NCBI RefSeq assembly: GCF_003143855.1
Contig: NZ_QFRK01000002.1
Span: 124,001-188,000, forward strand
Direction: 5' to 3'
DNA: 64,000 nucleotides
From: Streptomyces sp. NWU339
GTDB taxonomy: Bacteria; Actinomycetota; Actinomycetes; Streptomycetales; Streptomycetaceae
Position numbers and translations under genes: made by a program. Positions 56,093 to 64,000 of the stretch are shown here, in pieces. The notes under the pieces were generated by a model, which was not told the origin of the DNA, made no database searches, and worked only from the letters and a program-made list of their open reading frames with translations. Position 1 is the stretch's first letter; every line of letters begins with the position of its first letter.

Positions 56093-57047
56093 CAAGACCA
56101 TCGAGAAGAAGGTCGACGCCCTTCCCGGGGACGCCGCGAGCACCGCGGCCGTCGTCGTCACCGACTCCGGCCCGGCCCCCGGCAAGGCGCGCAGCCTCTG
56201 GTCCGACGCCTGGCACGACCTGCGGCGCAACCCGCTGTTCCTGGTCTCGACCGTGCTGATCGTGTTCCTGCTGGTGATGGCGATCTGGCCGGGACTGTTC
56301 ACCAGCGCCTCGCCGCGCGACGCCGACCTGGCCAAGCACTACCTGGGCAAGCCGAACTGGGGTCATTTCTTCGCTCCGGACTGGTTCGGCTACGACGTGC
56401 AGGGCCGTTCGATCTACGCCCGTGTCGTCTACGGCGCCCGCGCCTCGATCACCGTCGGTGTGGGAGTCACCCTCGCCGTCACCGTTCTCGGCACGGTCAT
56501 CGGCATGATCGCCGGCTACTTCGGCGGCTGGACCGACACCCTGCTCTCGCGGCTGACCGACATCTTCCTCGGCATCCCGTTCCTGCTCGGCGCCCTGGTG
56601 GTGCTCAACTCCTTCGACGACCGCACCGTCCTGGTCGTCATCCTGGCCCTCGCCTTCCTCGGCTGGACCCAGATCGCCCGTGTCGCCCGCGGCGCCGTGA
56701 TCACCATCAAGCAGGCGGACTACGTGGTGGCAGCCAAGGCGCTCGGTGCCTCGACGTCCCGGATCATGTTCCGGCACATCCTGCCCAACGCGGTCGCGCC
56801 CATCATCGTCGTGGCGACCATCGCGCTCGGCGGCTACATCGCGGCCGAGGCCACCCTGTCCTTCCTGGGCGTGGGCCTCGGTGACACGGCCGTGTCCTGG
56901 GGCGGCGACGTGGCGCGTGGACGTGAGCAGCTCCGTATCGCCCCCCACACTCTGATCGTCCCGTCGGTGATGGTCTCGATCACGGTGCTCTCGTTCCTGA
57001 TGTTCGGCGATGCGGTACGCAACGCCCTCGACCCCAAGCTGCGCTGA
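56085..57047 (+). CDS. Oligopeptide ABC transporter permease (DppC/OppC-like, operon 1)
   Basis: A 320-residue permease with an N-terminal cytoplasmic extension, SLWSDAWHDLRRNPLFLVST preceding helix 1, and the EAA loop VVAAKALGASTSRIMFRHIL. The second helix-rich half (EATLSFLGVGLGDTAVSWGG) is typical of the DppC family. Translationally coupled to the first permease. Confidence 0.95.
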   Translation: MPDKTIEKKVDALPGDAASTAAVVVTDSGPAPGKARSLWSDAWHDLRRNPLFLVSTVLIVFLLVMAIWPGLFTSASPRDADLAKHYLGKPNWGHFFAPDWFGYDVQGRSIYARVVYGARASITVGVGVTLAVTVLGTVIGMIAGYFGGWTDTLLSRLTDIFLGIPFLLGALVVLNSFDDRTVLVVILALAFLGWTQIARVARGAVITIKQADYVVAAKALGASTSRIMFRHILPNAVAPIIVVATIALGGYIAAEATLSFLGVGLGDTAVSWGGDVARGREQLRIAPHTLIVPSVMVSITVLSFLMFGDAVRNALDPKLR

Positions 57048-57058
57048 GGGAGGCGTAC

Positions 57059-58117
57059 GTGACCATCATCGATGAAACGGCCGGGAGCCCCGCGCCGGAC
57101 GGCGCCCGGGACGACGGCGGCCCGCTGCTCGAAGTCCGCGACCTGCACGTGGAGTTCCACACCCGCGACGGGGTCGCCAAGGCCGTCAACGGCGTCAACT
57201 ACTCCGTCGCCGCGGGCGAGACGCTCGCCGTGCTCGGCGAGTCCGGCTCGGGCAAGTCCGTCACCGCCCAGGCCATCATGGGCATCCTCGACATGCCTCC
57301 CGGCCGCATCCCCAAGGGGGAGATCCTCTTCCGCGGCCAGGACATGCTGCGGATGTCCAACGAGGAGCGCCGGAAGATCCGCGGCAACAAGATCGCGATG
57401 ATCTTCCAGGACGCGCTGTCCTCGCTGAACCCGGTGCTCTCCGTGGGCTACCAGCTCGGCGAGATGTTCCGCGTCCACCAGGGCCTGTCCAAGAAGGAAG
57501 CCAAGGCCAAGTCGATCGAGTTGATGGACCGGGTGAAGATCCCGGCCGCCGCGGCCCGGGTCAACGACTACCCGCACCAGTTCTCGGGCGGTATGCGCCA
57601 GCGCATCATGATCGCGATGGCGCTCGCCCTGGAGCCGGACCTGATCATCGCCGACGAGCCCACCACGGCCCTCGACGTGACCGTCCAGGCCCAGGTCATG
57701 GACCTGCTCGCGGAGCTGCAGCGCGAGTACCACATGGGCCTGATCCTGATCACCCACGACCTCGGCGTCGTCGCCGATGTCGCGGACAAGATCGCGGTGA
57801 TGTACGCGGGGCGGATCGTGGAGACCGCACCCGTGCACGAGCTGTACAAGCGGCCTGCGCACCCCTACACCAAGGGCCTGCTCGACTCGATCCCGCGCCT
57901 GGACCAGAAGGGCCAGGAGCTGTACGCGATCAAGGGGCTGCCGCCCAACCTGACGCGGATCCCGTCCGGCTGCGCCTTCAACCCGCGGTGCCCGCAGGCA
58001 CAGGACATCTGCCGTACGGACATCCCGCCGTTGTTCCCCGTCACCGAGCGGGACGGTGGCGAGCTGGCCGGCCGCGGCAGCGCGTGCCACTTCTGGAAGG
58101 AGACGATCCATGGCTGA
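57059..58117 (+). CDS. Oligopeptide ABC transporter ATP-binding protein (OppD-like, operon 1)
   Basis: A 352-residue ATPase. Walker A GESGSGKSVTAQ, Q-loop in FQDALSSLNPVL, signature FSGGMRQRIMIAMAL, Walker B LIIADEPTTALDVTVQ and the H-loop THDLGVVAD are intact; the C-terminal oligopeptide/dipeptide domain holds conserved cysteines (GCAFNPRCPQAQDIC) that bind an iron-sulfur cluster in the family. GTG start with GGGAGG upstream. It pairs with the next ATPase. Confidence 0.95.
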   Translation: MTIIDETAGSPAPDGARDDGGPLLEVRDLHVEFHTRDGVAKAVNGVNYSVAAGETLAVLGESGSGKSVTAQAIMGILDMPPGRIPKGEILFRGQDMLRMSNEERRKIRGNKIAMIFQDALSSLNPVLSVGYQLGEMFRVHQGLSKKEAKAKSIELMDRVKIPAAAARVNDYPHQFSGGMRQRIMIAMALALEPDLIIADEPTTALDVTVQAQVMDLLAELQREYHMGLILITHDLGVVADVADKIAVMYAGRIVETAPVHELYKRPAHPYTKGLLDSIPRLDQKGQELYAIKGLPPNLTRIPSGCAFNPRCPQAQDICRTDIPPLFPVTERDGGELAGRGSACHFWKETIHG

Positions 58118-59258
58118 GCTGGAGAAGACGGACGAGGCCGTGGACGCCACCCCCAACGTCACCGAGGTCGAGACGGTCGACGCCGCGACCGAGGCCGAGG
58201 TGGTGGCCGCGCTCGACGCGCCCGTCGACCGTGGTGAGCCGATCCTCCAGGTGCGCAACCTGGTGAAGCACTTCCCGCTGACCCAGGGCATCCTGTTCAA
58301 GCGTCAGGTCGGCGCGGTCAAGGCTGTGGACGGAATCTCCTTCGACCTCTACCAGGGCGAGACGCTCGGCATCGTGGGCGAGTCCGGCTGCGGCAAGTCC
58401 ACGGTCGCCAAGCTTCTGATGATGCTGGAGAAGGCGACCGCGGGCGAGGTCTTCTACAAGGGCCAGGACATCACCAAACTGTCCGGGCGCGCGCTGAAGG
58501 CGGTCCGGCGGAACATCCAGATGGTGTTCCAGGACCCGTACACCTCGCTCAACCCCCGGATGACGGTGGGCGACATCATCGGGGAGACCTTCGAGATTCA
58601 CTCCGAGGTGGCGCCGAAGGGCGACCGCCGCCGCCGGGTCCAGGAACTCCTGGACGTGGTCGGTCTCAACCCCGAGTACATCAACCGTTACCCGCACCAG
58701 TTCTCGGGCGGTCAGCGCCAGCGCATCGGCATCGCCCGCGGCCTGGCCCTCAACCCCGAGATCATCATCTGCGACGAGCCGGTCTCCGCGCTGGACGTGT
58801 CCGTCCAGGCGCAGGTCATCAACCTGATGGAGAAGCTGCAGGACGAGTTCAACCTCTCCTACCTCTTCATCGCGCACGACCTGTCCATCGTCCGGCACAT
58901 CTCCGACCGCGTCGGAGTGATGTACCTCGGCAAGATGGCCGAGATCGGCACCGACACCCAGATCTACGACCACCCGACGCACCCCTACACCCAGGCGCTG
59001 CTGTCGGCGGTTCCGGTGCCGGACCCGGCGGCCCGCGAGGGCCGTGAGCGGATCATCCTCACCGGTGACGTGCCGTCCCCGGCCAACCCGCCGTCGGGCT
59101 GCCGCTTCCGCACCCGCTGCTGGAAGGCGCAGGACAAGTGCGCCGAGGAGGTCCCGCTGCTGGCGGTCCCCGAGCGCTTCAAGGCATCGGACACCCCGGC
59201 GGCCCACGAGTCGGCCTGCCACTTCGCCGAGGAGAAGGACGTCGTCCACGCGGCCTGA
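58110..59258 (+). CDS. Oligopeptide ABC transporter ATP-binding protein (OppF-like, operon 1)
   Basis: A 382-residue ATPase with an acidic N-terminal extension (EVETVDAATEAEVVAALDAP), Walker A GESGCGKSTVAKLL, signature FSGGQRQRIGIARGLAL, Walker B IIICDEPVSALDVSVQAQ and a C-terminal Cys-containing domain (GCRFRTRCWKAQDKC). Its ATG lies in the ATGGCTGA overlap with the OppD-like gene; AAGGAG is just upstream. Confidence 0.95.
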   Translation: MAELEKTDEAVDATPNVTEVETVDAATEAEVVAALDAPVDRGEPILQVRNLVKHFPLTQGILFKRQVGAVKAVDGISFDLYQGETLGIVGESGCGKSTVAKLLMMLEKATAGEVFYKGQDITKLSGRALKAVRRNIQMVFQDPYTSLNPRMTVGDIIGETFEIHSEVAPKGDRRRRVQELLDVVGLNPEYINRYPHQFSGGQRQRIGIARGLALNPEIIICDEPVSALDVSVQAQVINLMEKLQDEFNLSYLFIAHDLSIVRHISDRVGVMYLGKMAEIGTDTQIYDHPTHPYTQALLSAVPVPDPAAREGRERIILTGDVPSPANPPSGCRFRTRCWKAQDKCAEEVPLLAVPERFKASDTPAAHESACHFAEEKDVVHAA

Positions 59259-59279
59259 CGTCCTTGCTCGACCGCCTGC

Positions 59280-59319
59280 CCGGAACCCGGCACCCGTTCA
59301 CAGGGGTGCCGGGTTCCGG
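59280..59319 (+). terminator. Terminator between the two oligopeptide operons
   Basis: CCGGAACCCGGCACCC and its complement form a perfect 16-bp stem with an 8-nt loop, 22 nt after the stop codon. Confidence 0.85.
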
Positions 59320-59478
59320 CGTCTTCGGACCCGCCCCCTCTGTACGGAGAACCGCTCATACGTACATACGGCTGGAGTTCCGTCCGCGCAGGTGTCGCAC
59401 GTACGCGTGATGCTCCTTTTGCGTTGATATGTGTCTGACGGATCAGTGCACCACCGCGTACGTACGAGGAGGCACTCC

Positions 59479-61104
59479 ATGCGCGGAGCCACGCACGCCG
59501 GACGGGCCGTGTGCGCGGTGGCGGCAGCCCTCGCGGCGACGGCCTGCGGAGGGGGCGGGGGCAGCGGTGGTGACACGGGAGCGGTGCTGAGCGCCTCCTG
59601 GGGCGACCCGCAGAACCCGCTGGAGCCGTCCAACACCAACGAGGTGCAGGGCGGCAAGGTCCTCGACATGATCTTCCGGGGGCTCAAGCGCTACGACCCG
59701 GAGACCGGCAAGGCCCAGGACATGCTCGCCGAGAAGATCGAGACCCCGGACTCGCGGAACTTCACCGTCACCGTCAAGGACGGCTGGACCTTCAGCAACG
59801 GCGAGAAGATCACCGCGAAGTCCTTCGTCGACGCCTGGAACTACGGCGCCGGTCTGAGGAACAACCAGCGCAACGCCTACTTCTTCGGCTACATCGAGGG
59901 CTACGACAAGGTCCACCCCGAGGCGGGCGAGCAGAGCGCCGACACCCTCTCCGGCCTGAAGGTCGTCGACGACAGGACCTTCACCGTCAAGCTCACCCAG
60001 AAGTTCTCCACCTTCCCCGACACCCTCGGCTACGCCGCCTTCGCCCCGCTGCCCCGGGCCTTCTTCGACGACCACGCGGCCTGGGTCGCCAAGCCGGTCG
60101 GCAACGGCCCGTACCTGGTCGACTCGTACGCCAAGGGCTCGCAGATGTCCCTGCGCAAGTGGGACGGCTACCCCGGCGACGACAAGGCCCGGAACGGCGG
60201 CGTCGACCTCAAGGTCTACACCGACAACAACACCGCCTACACCGACCTCATCGCCGGCAACCTCGACCTGGTCGACGACGTCCCCGCCGCCCAGTTGAAG
60301 AACGTCAGGAACGACCTCGGCGACCGCTACCTCAACACCCCCGCCGGCATCATCCAGACCCTCGCCTTCCCGTTCTACGACGACGCCTGGAACACGTCCG
60401 GCTCGGAGAAGGTCCGCAAGGGCCTGTCCATGGCGATCAACCGCGACCAGATCACCGACACCATCTTCGCCAGGACCCGCACCCCCGCCACCGACTGGAC
60501 CTCCCCGGTCCTCGGCAAGGACGGCGGCCACCAGGCCGGCCTGTGCGGGGACGCCTGCGAGTACCACCCCGACCAGGCCAAGAAGCTCATCCAGGAGGGC
60601 GGCGGCCTGCCCGGCGGCCGCTTCACCATCACGTACAACGCGGACACCGGCTCCCACAAGGACTGGGTCGACGCCGTCTGCAACTCCATCAACAACGCGC
60701 TCGGCAACGAACGCGCCTGCACCGGCAACCCGGTCGGCACCTTCGCCGACTTCCGCAACCAGATCACCCAGCAGAAGATGAACGGCCCGTTCCGGGCCGG
60801 GTGGCAGATGGACTACCCGCTCATCCAGAACTTCCTCCAGCCGCTCTACTACACCGACGCCTCCTCCAACGACGGCAAGTGGTCCGACAGGGAGTTCGAC
60901 GGCCTCGTCGACCAGGCCAACGGCGAGACCGACAACGCCAAGGCCGTCGGCCTGTTCCAGCAGGCCGAGGGGGTCGTCCGCGACAACATGGCCGCCATCC
61001 CGCTCTGGTACCAGAACGGCAGCGCGGGCTGGTCGGAGAGGCTGTCCGACGTGAAGCTCAATCCCTTCAGCGTCCCCGTGTACGACCAGATCAAGGTGAG
61101 CTGA
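59479..61104 (+). CDS. Oligopeptide ABC transporter, solute-binding lipoprotein (operon 2)
   Basis: A 541-residue lipoprotein, paralogue of the first binding protein. The signal (HAGRAVCAVAAALAATAC) ends in the ATACGG-type lipobox; SWGDPQNPLEPSNTNEVQGG, VGNGPYLVDSYAKGSQM and IPLWYQNGSAGWSERL are typical of SBP family 5. Gene and domain order match operon 1, but the two proteins are clearly different, so substrates may differ. AGGAGG precedes the ATG. Several CGTAC-rich sequences lie in the 160-bp leader. Confidence 0.92.
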   Translation: MRGATHAGRAVCAVAAALAATACGGGGGSGGDTGAVLSASWGDPQNPLEPSNTNEVQGGKVLDMIFRGLKRYDPETGKAQDMLAEKIETPDSRNFTVTVKDGWTFSNGEKITAKSFVDAWNYGAGLRNNQRNAYFFGYIEGYDKVHPEAGEQSADTLSGLKVVDDRTFTVKLTQKFSTFPDTLGYAAFAPLPRAFFDDHAAWVAKPVGNGPYLVDSYAKGSQMSLRKWDGYPGDDKARNGGVDLKVYTDNNTAYTDLIAGNLDLVDDVPAAQLKNVRNDLGDRYLNTPAGIIQTLAFPFYDDAWNTSGSEKVRKGLSMAINRDQITDTIFARTRTPATDWTSPVLGKDGGHQAGLCGDACEYHPDQAKKLIQEGGGLPGGRFTITYNADTGSHKDWVDAVCNSINNALGNERACTGNPVGTFADFRNQITQQKMNGPFRAGWQMDYPLIQNFLQPLYYTDASSNDGKWSDREFDGLVDQANGETDNAKAVGLFQQAEGVVRDNMAAIPLWYQNGSAGWSERLSDVKLNPFSVPVYDQIKVS

Positions 61105-61110
61105 CCCGCC

Positions 61111-62034
61111 ATGGGACGCTACGTCGTCCGGCGCCTGCTCCAGATGATCCCGGTGTTCTTCGGGGCCACGCTGCTGATCTTCCTCATGGTGAACGTGATG
61201 GGCGACCCCATCGCCGGACTCTGCGGCGAACGGCGCTGCGACCCGGCGACGGCCGCCCAGCTGAAGAAGGAGTTCGGCCTCGACAAGCCCGTCTGGCAGC
61301 AGTACCTGACCTACATGGGGAACGTCTTCACCGGCGACTTCGGTACGGCGTTCAACGGCCAGCAGGTCACCGAGCTGATGGCGACCGCGTTCCCCGTCAC
61401 CATCTGCCTCACGATCGTCGCGATCCTCTTCGAGATCGTCATCGGCATCGCCCTCGGCGTGGTCACCGGACTGCGCCGGGGGCGCCCCGTCGACACCGGC
61501 GTCCTGCTGCTCACCCTCGTCGTCATCTCCGTTCCCACCTTCGTCACCGGTCTGCTGCTCCAGTTGCTGCTGGGGGTGAAGTGGGGCTGGATCAGGCCGT
61601 CGGTCTCCTCCGCGGCACCCCTCGACGAACTGATCCTGCCCGGCCTGGTGCTGGCCTCCGTCTCCCTCGCCTACGTCACCCGGCTGACCCGTACCTCCAT
61701 CGCCGAGAACCGGCGTTCCGACTACGTCCGCACCGCCGTCGCCAAGGGCCTGCCCCGGCACCGGGTGATCACCCGGCACCTGCTGCGCAACTCCCTCATC
61801 CCCGTGGTCACCTTCATCGGGGCCGACATCGGCTTCCTCATGGGCGGTGCGATCGTCACCGAGCGGATCTTCAACATCCACGGCGTCGGCTACCAGATCT
61901 ACCAGGGCATCCTGCGGCAGAACACCCAGACCGTCGTCGGCTTCGTCACCGTGCTCGTGCTGGTGTTCCTGGTCGCCAACCTCGTCGTCGACCTCCTCTA
62001 CGCCGTACTCGACCCGAGGATCCGCTATGCCTGA
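61111..62034 (+). CDS. Oligopeptide ABC transporter permease (DppB/OppB-like, operon 2)
   Basis: A 307-residue permease homologous to the OppB-like protein of operon 1 (N-terminal RYVVRRLLQMIPVFFGATLL; EAA-loop segment RTAVAKGLPRHRVITRHLLR). The extracellular loop contains an extra cysteine pair (LCGERRCDPATA) missing from operon 1. It begins 6 nt after the binding-protein stop with AAGGTGAG in that stop region. Confidence 0.95.
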   Translation: MGRYVVRRLLQMIPVFFGATLLIFLMVNVMGDPIAGLCGERRCDPATAAQLKKEFGLDKPVWQQYLTYMGNVFTGDFGTAFNGQQVTELMATAFPVTICLTIVAILFEIVIGIALGVVTGLRRGRPVDTGVLLLTLVVISVPTFVTGLLLQLLLGVKWGWIRPSVSSAAPLDELILPGLVLASVSLAYVTRLTRTSIAENRRSDYVRTAVAKGLPRHRVITRHLLRNSLIPVVTFIGADIGFLMGGAIVTERIFNIHGVGYQIYQGILRQNTQTVVGFVTVLVLVFLVANLVVDLLYAVLDPRIRYA

Positions 62035-63007
62035 GCAGCACTACGAACCCGATCGCGCCATCGCGGGGGCCGGCATGGGCGGCAGCATGGACCTGGGCGT
62101 CGACGAGGCGGAGACACTCGAGCGCACCCCGGGCGGCCCGCAGGGCACGGGCCCGCAGGGCAAGCCGCGTTCCCTGTGGTCCGACGCCTGGCGCGACCTG
62201 CGCCGCAACCCCGTCTTCATCGTCTCGGCCCTGATCATCCTCTTCCTGGTCGTCATCTCCCTGTGGCCCTCGCTGATCGCCTCCGGCAGCCCCCTCACGT
62301 GCGACCTCGCCAAGGCCCAGGAGGGCTCGCAGCCCGGCCACCCCTTCGGCTTCAACGGCCAGGGCTGCGACGTCTACACCCGCACCGTCTACGGCGCCCG
62401 CACGTCCGTCGCGGTCGGTGTCCTCGCCACGCTCGGCGTCGCGGTCCTCGGCAGCGTCCTCGGCGCGCTGGCCGGCTTCTTCGGCGGAGTGGGGGACTCG
62501 ATCCTGTCCCGCATCACGGACGTCTTCTTCGCCATCCCCGTCGTCCTCGGCGGACTGGTGCTGCTGTCCGTCACCACCAGCAACACCGTCTGGCCGGTCA
62601 TCGGCTTCATCGTGCTGCTCGGCTGGCCGCAGCTGTCCCGGATCGCCCGCGGCTCGGTCATCACCGCCAAGCAGAACGACTACGTCCAGGCCGCGCGGGC
62701 GCTCGGCGCCTCCAACTCCCGCCTGGTGCTGCGGCACATCGCGCCCAACGCGGTCGCCCCGGTCATCGTCGTGGCGACCATCGCGCTCGGCACGTACATC
62801 TCGCTGGAGGCGACCCTGTCCTACCTCGGCGTCGGCCTGAAGCCGCCGAGCGTCTCCTGGGGAATCGACATCTCCGCCGCCTCCCCCTACGTCCGCAACG
62901 CCCCGCACGCACTGCTGTGGCCCTCCGGCGCCCTGGCGATCACCGTCCTGGCGTTCATCATGCTCGGCGACGCGGTGCGCGACGCCCTCGACCCGAAGCT
63001 GAGGTGA
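62027..63007 (+). CDS. Oligopeptide ABC transporter permease (DppC/OppC-like, operon 2)
   Basis: A 326-residue permease. N-terminal SLWSDAWRDLRRNPVFIVSA is nearly identical to operon 1; the EAA loop reads VQAARALGASNSRLVLRHIA. Its first extracellular loop has a CxnC segment (TCDLAKAQEGSQPGH) not present in operon 1. ATG overlaps the upstream stop by 8 nt. Confidence 0.95.
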   Translation: MPEQHYEPDRAIAGAGMGGSMDLGVDEAETLERTPGGPQGTGPQGKPRSLWSDAWRDLRRNPVFIVSALIILFLVVISLWPSLIASGSPLTCDLAKAQEGSQPGHPFGFNGQGCDVYTRTVYGARTSVAVGVLATLGVAVLGSVLGALAGFFGGVGDSILSRITDVFFAIPVVLGGLVLLSVTTSNTVWPVIGFIVLLGWPQLSRIARGSVITAKQNDYVQAARALGASNSRLVLRHIAPNAVAPVIVVATIALGTYISLEATLSYLGVGLKPPSVSWGIDISAASPYVRNAPHALLWPSGALAITVLAFIMLGDAVRDALDPKLR

Positions 63008-63016
63008 GTCGCCGTC

Positions 63017-63983
<967 letters not shown>

Positions 63984-63991
<8 letters not shown>

Positions 63992-64000
63992 GCCGATCCT
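63984..64000 (+). CDS. Start of the OppF-like ATPase gene (operon 2, cut by window end)
   Basis: Only the first codons are present (M-A-E-P-I-L). The ATGGCTGA overlap with the preceding stop repeats the junction of operon 1 exactly, so a fifth OppF-like gene is expected to follow. Confidence 0.75.

Noticed and set aside
53413..59258. Naming operon 1 bldKABCDE outright
   Set aside because: Position fits, but the bldK order recalled for S. coelicolor (permease before binding protein) does not match and no alignment could be run.

Overview
The window is Streptomyces chromosome: very high GC with almost only G or C in third codon positions, TAnnnT -10 boxes directly in front of start codons, a WhiB-family regulator, SpoIIE/HATPase signalling proteins and DUF families typical of the genus. 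From memory, the gene order matches the Streptomyces coelicolor core region around SCO5039 to SCO5121. No rRNA, tRNA or CRISPR array was seen.

Layout. 1-18 kb is core: the end of a class A penicillin-binding protein, a SpoIIE-type phosphatase preceded by a candidate tyrosine-rich small ORF, a DUF402 protein, class II fumarase, a secreted M28 aminopeptidase, class I fumarase, a DUF1707 protein, a WhiB-like protein, GlpX, a DUF4245 protein, a nitroreductase, exonuclease VII (xseB, xseA), ispH, polyphosphate glucokinase, a DUF6542 protein and ychF. At 19.0-22.1 kb lies a small island flanked by an exact 17-bp direct repeat of the 3' end of ychF. It carries a VapBC-like pair, a MITE-like inverted-repeat element and a coupled three-gene set (CPCC protein, HEAT-like protein, DUF6000 protein). 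At 22.2-24.8 kb is an unusual four-gene gas-vesicle-like cluster: GvpL/F, GvpK, a GvpA/J domain fused to two PH/GRAM-like domains, and a GvpA/J domain fused to a zinc ribbon. A SNF2/HhH helicase gene is divergent from it. At 27.2-28.5 kb is a decaying operon (frameshifted isochorismatase, truncated MFS transporter).

28.8-32.6 kb has a FUSC-type membrane protein, a small basic protein and two short-chain dehydrogenases. 33-43.8 kb has a secreted subtilisin with a P-domain, a DUF4190 membrane protein, a GntR/UTRA regulator, a SPOR mini-protein, a NUDIX hydrolase, a small HATPase, a 923-residue PAS-GAF-PP2C-HATPase protein, a GNAT acetyltransferase and a membrane-anchored GH18-like protein. 43.8-47.4 kb encodes an actinobacterial succinate dehydrogenase/fumarate reductase (C, A, B). 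48-50.4 kb is a large solute-binding lipoprotein with a lysine/glutamate tract, followed by typA/bipA. 53.4-64 kb holds two tandem paralogous five-gene oligopeptide ABC importer operons, the second cut by the window end. By position these lie in the bldK neighbourhood of Streptomyces.

How the genes work together. Central carbon metabolism is well represented (two fumarases of different chemistry, Sdh, GlpX, PpgK). Signalling centres on RsbU-like phosphatases with built-in or separate HATPase kinases. Peptide uptake by the two ABC operons may connect to development. The most unusual part is the GvpA/J-fusion cluster: it has no canonical gvpA, gvpN, gvpO or gvpG nearby, so it probably makes something other than a buoyancy vesicle.
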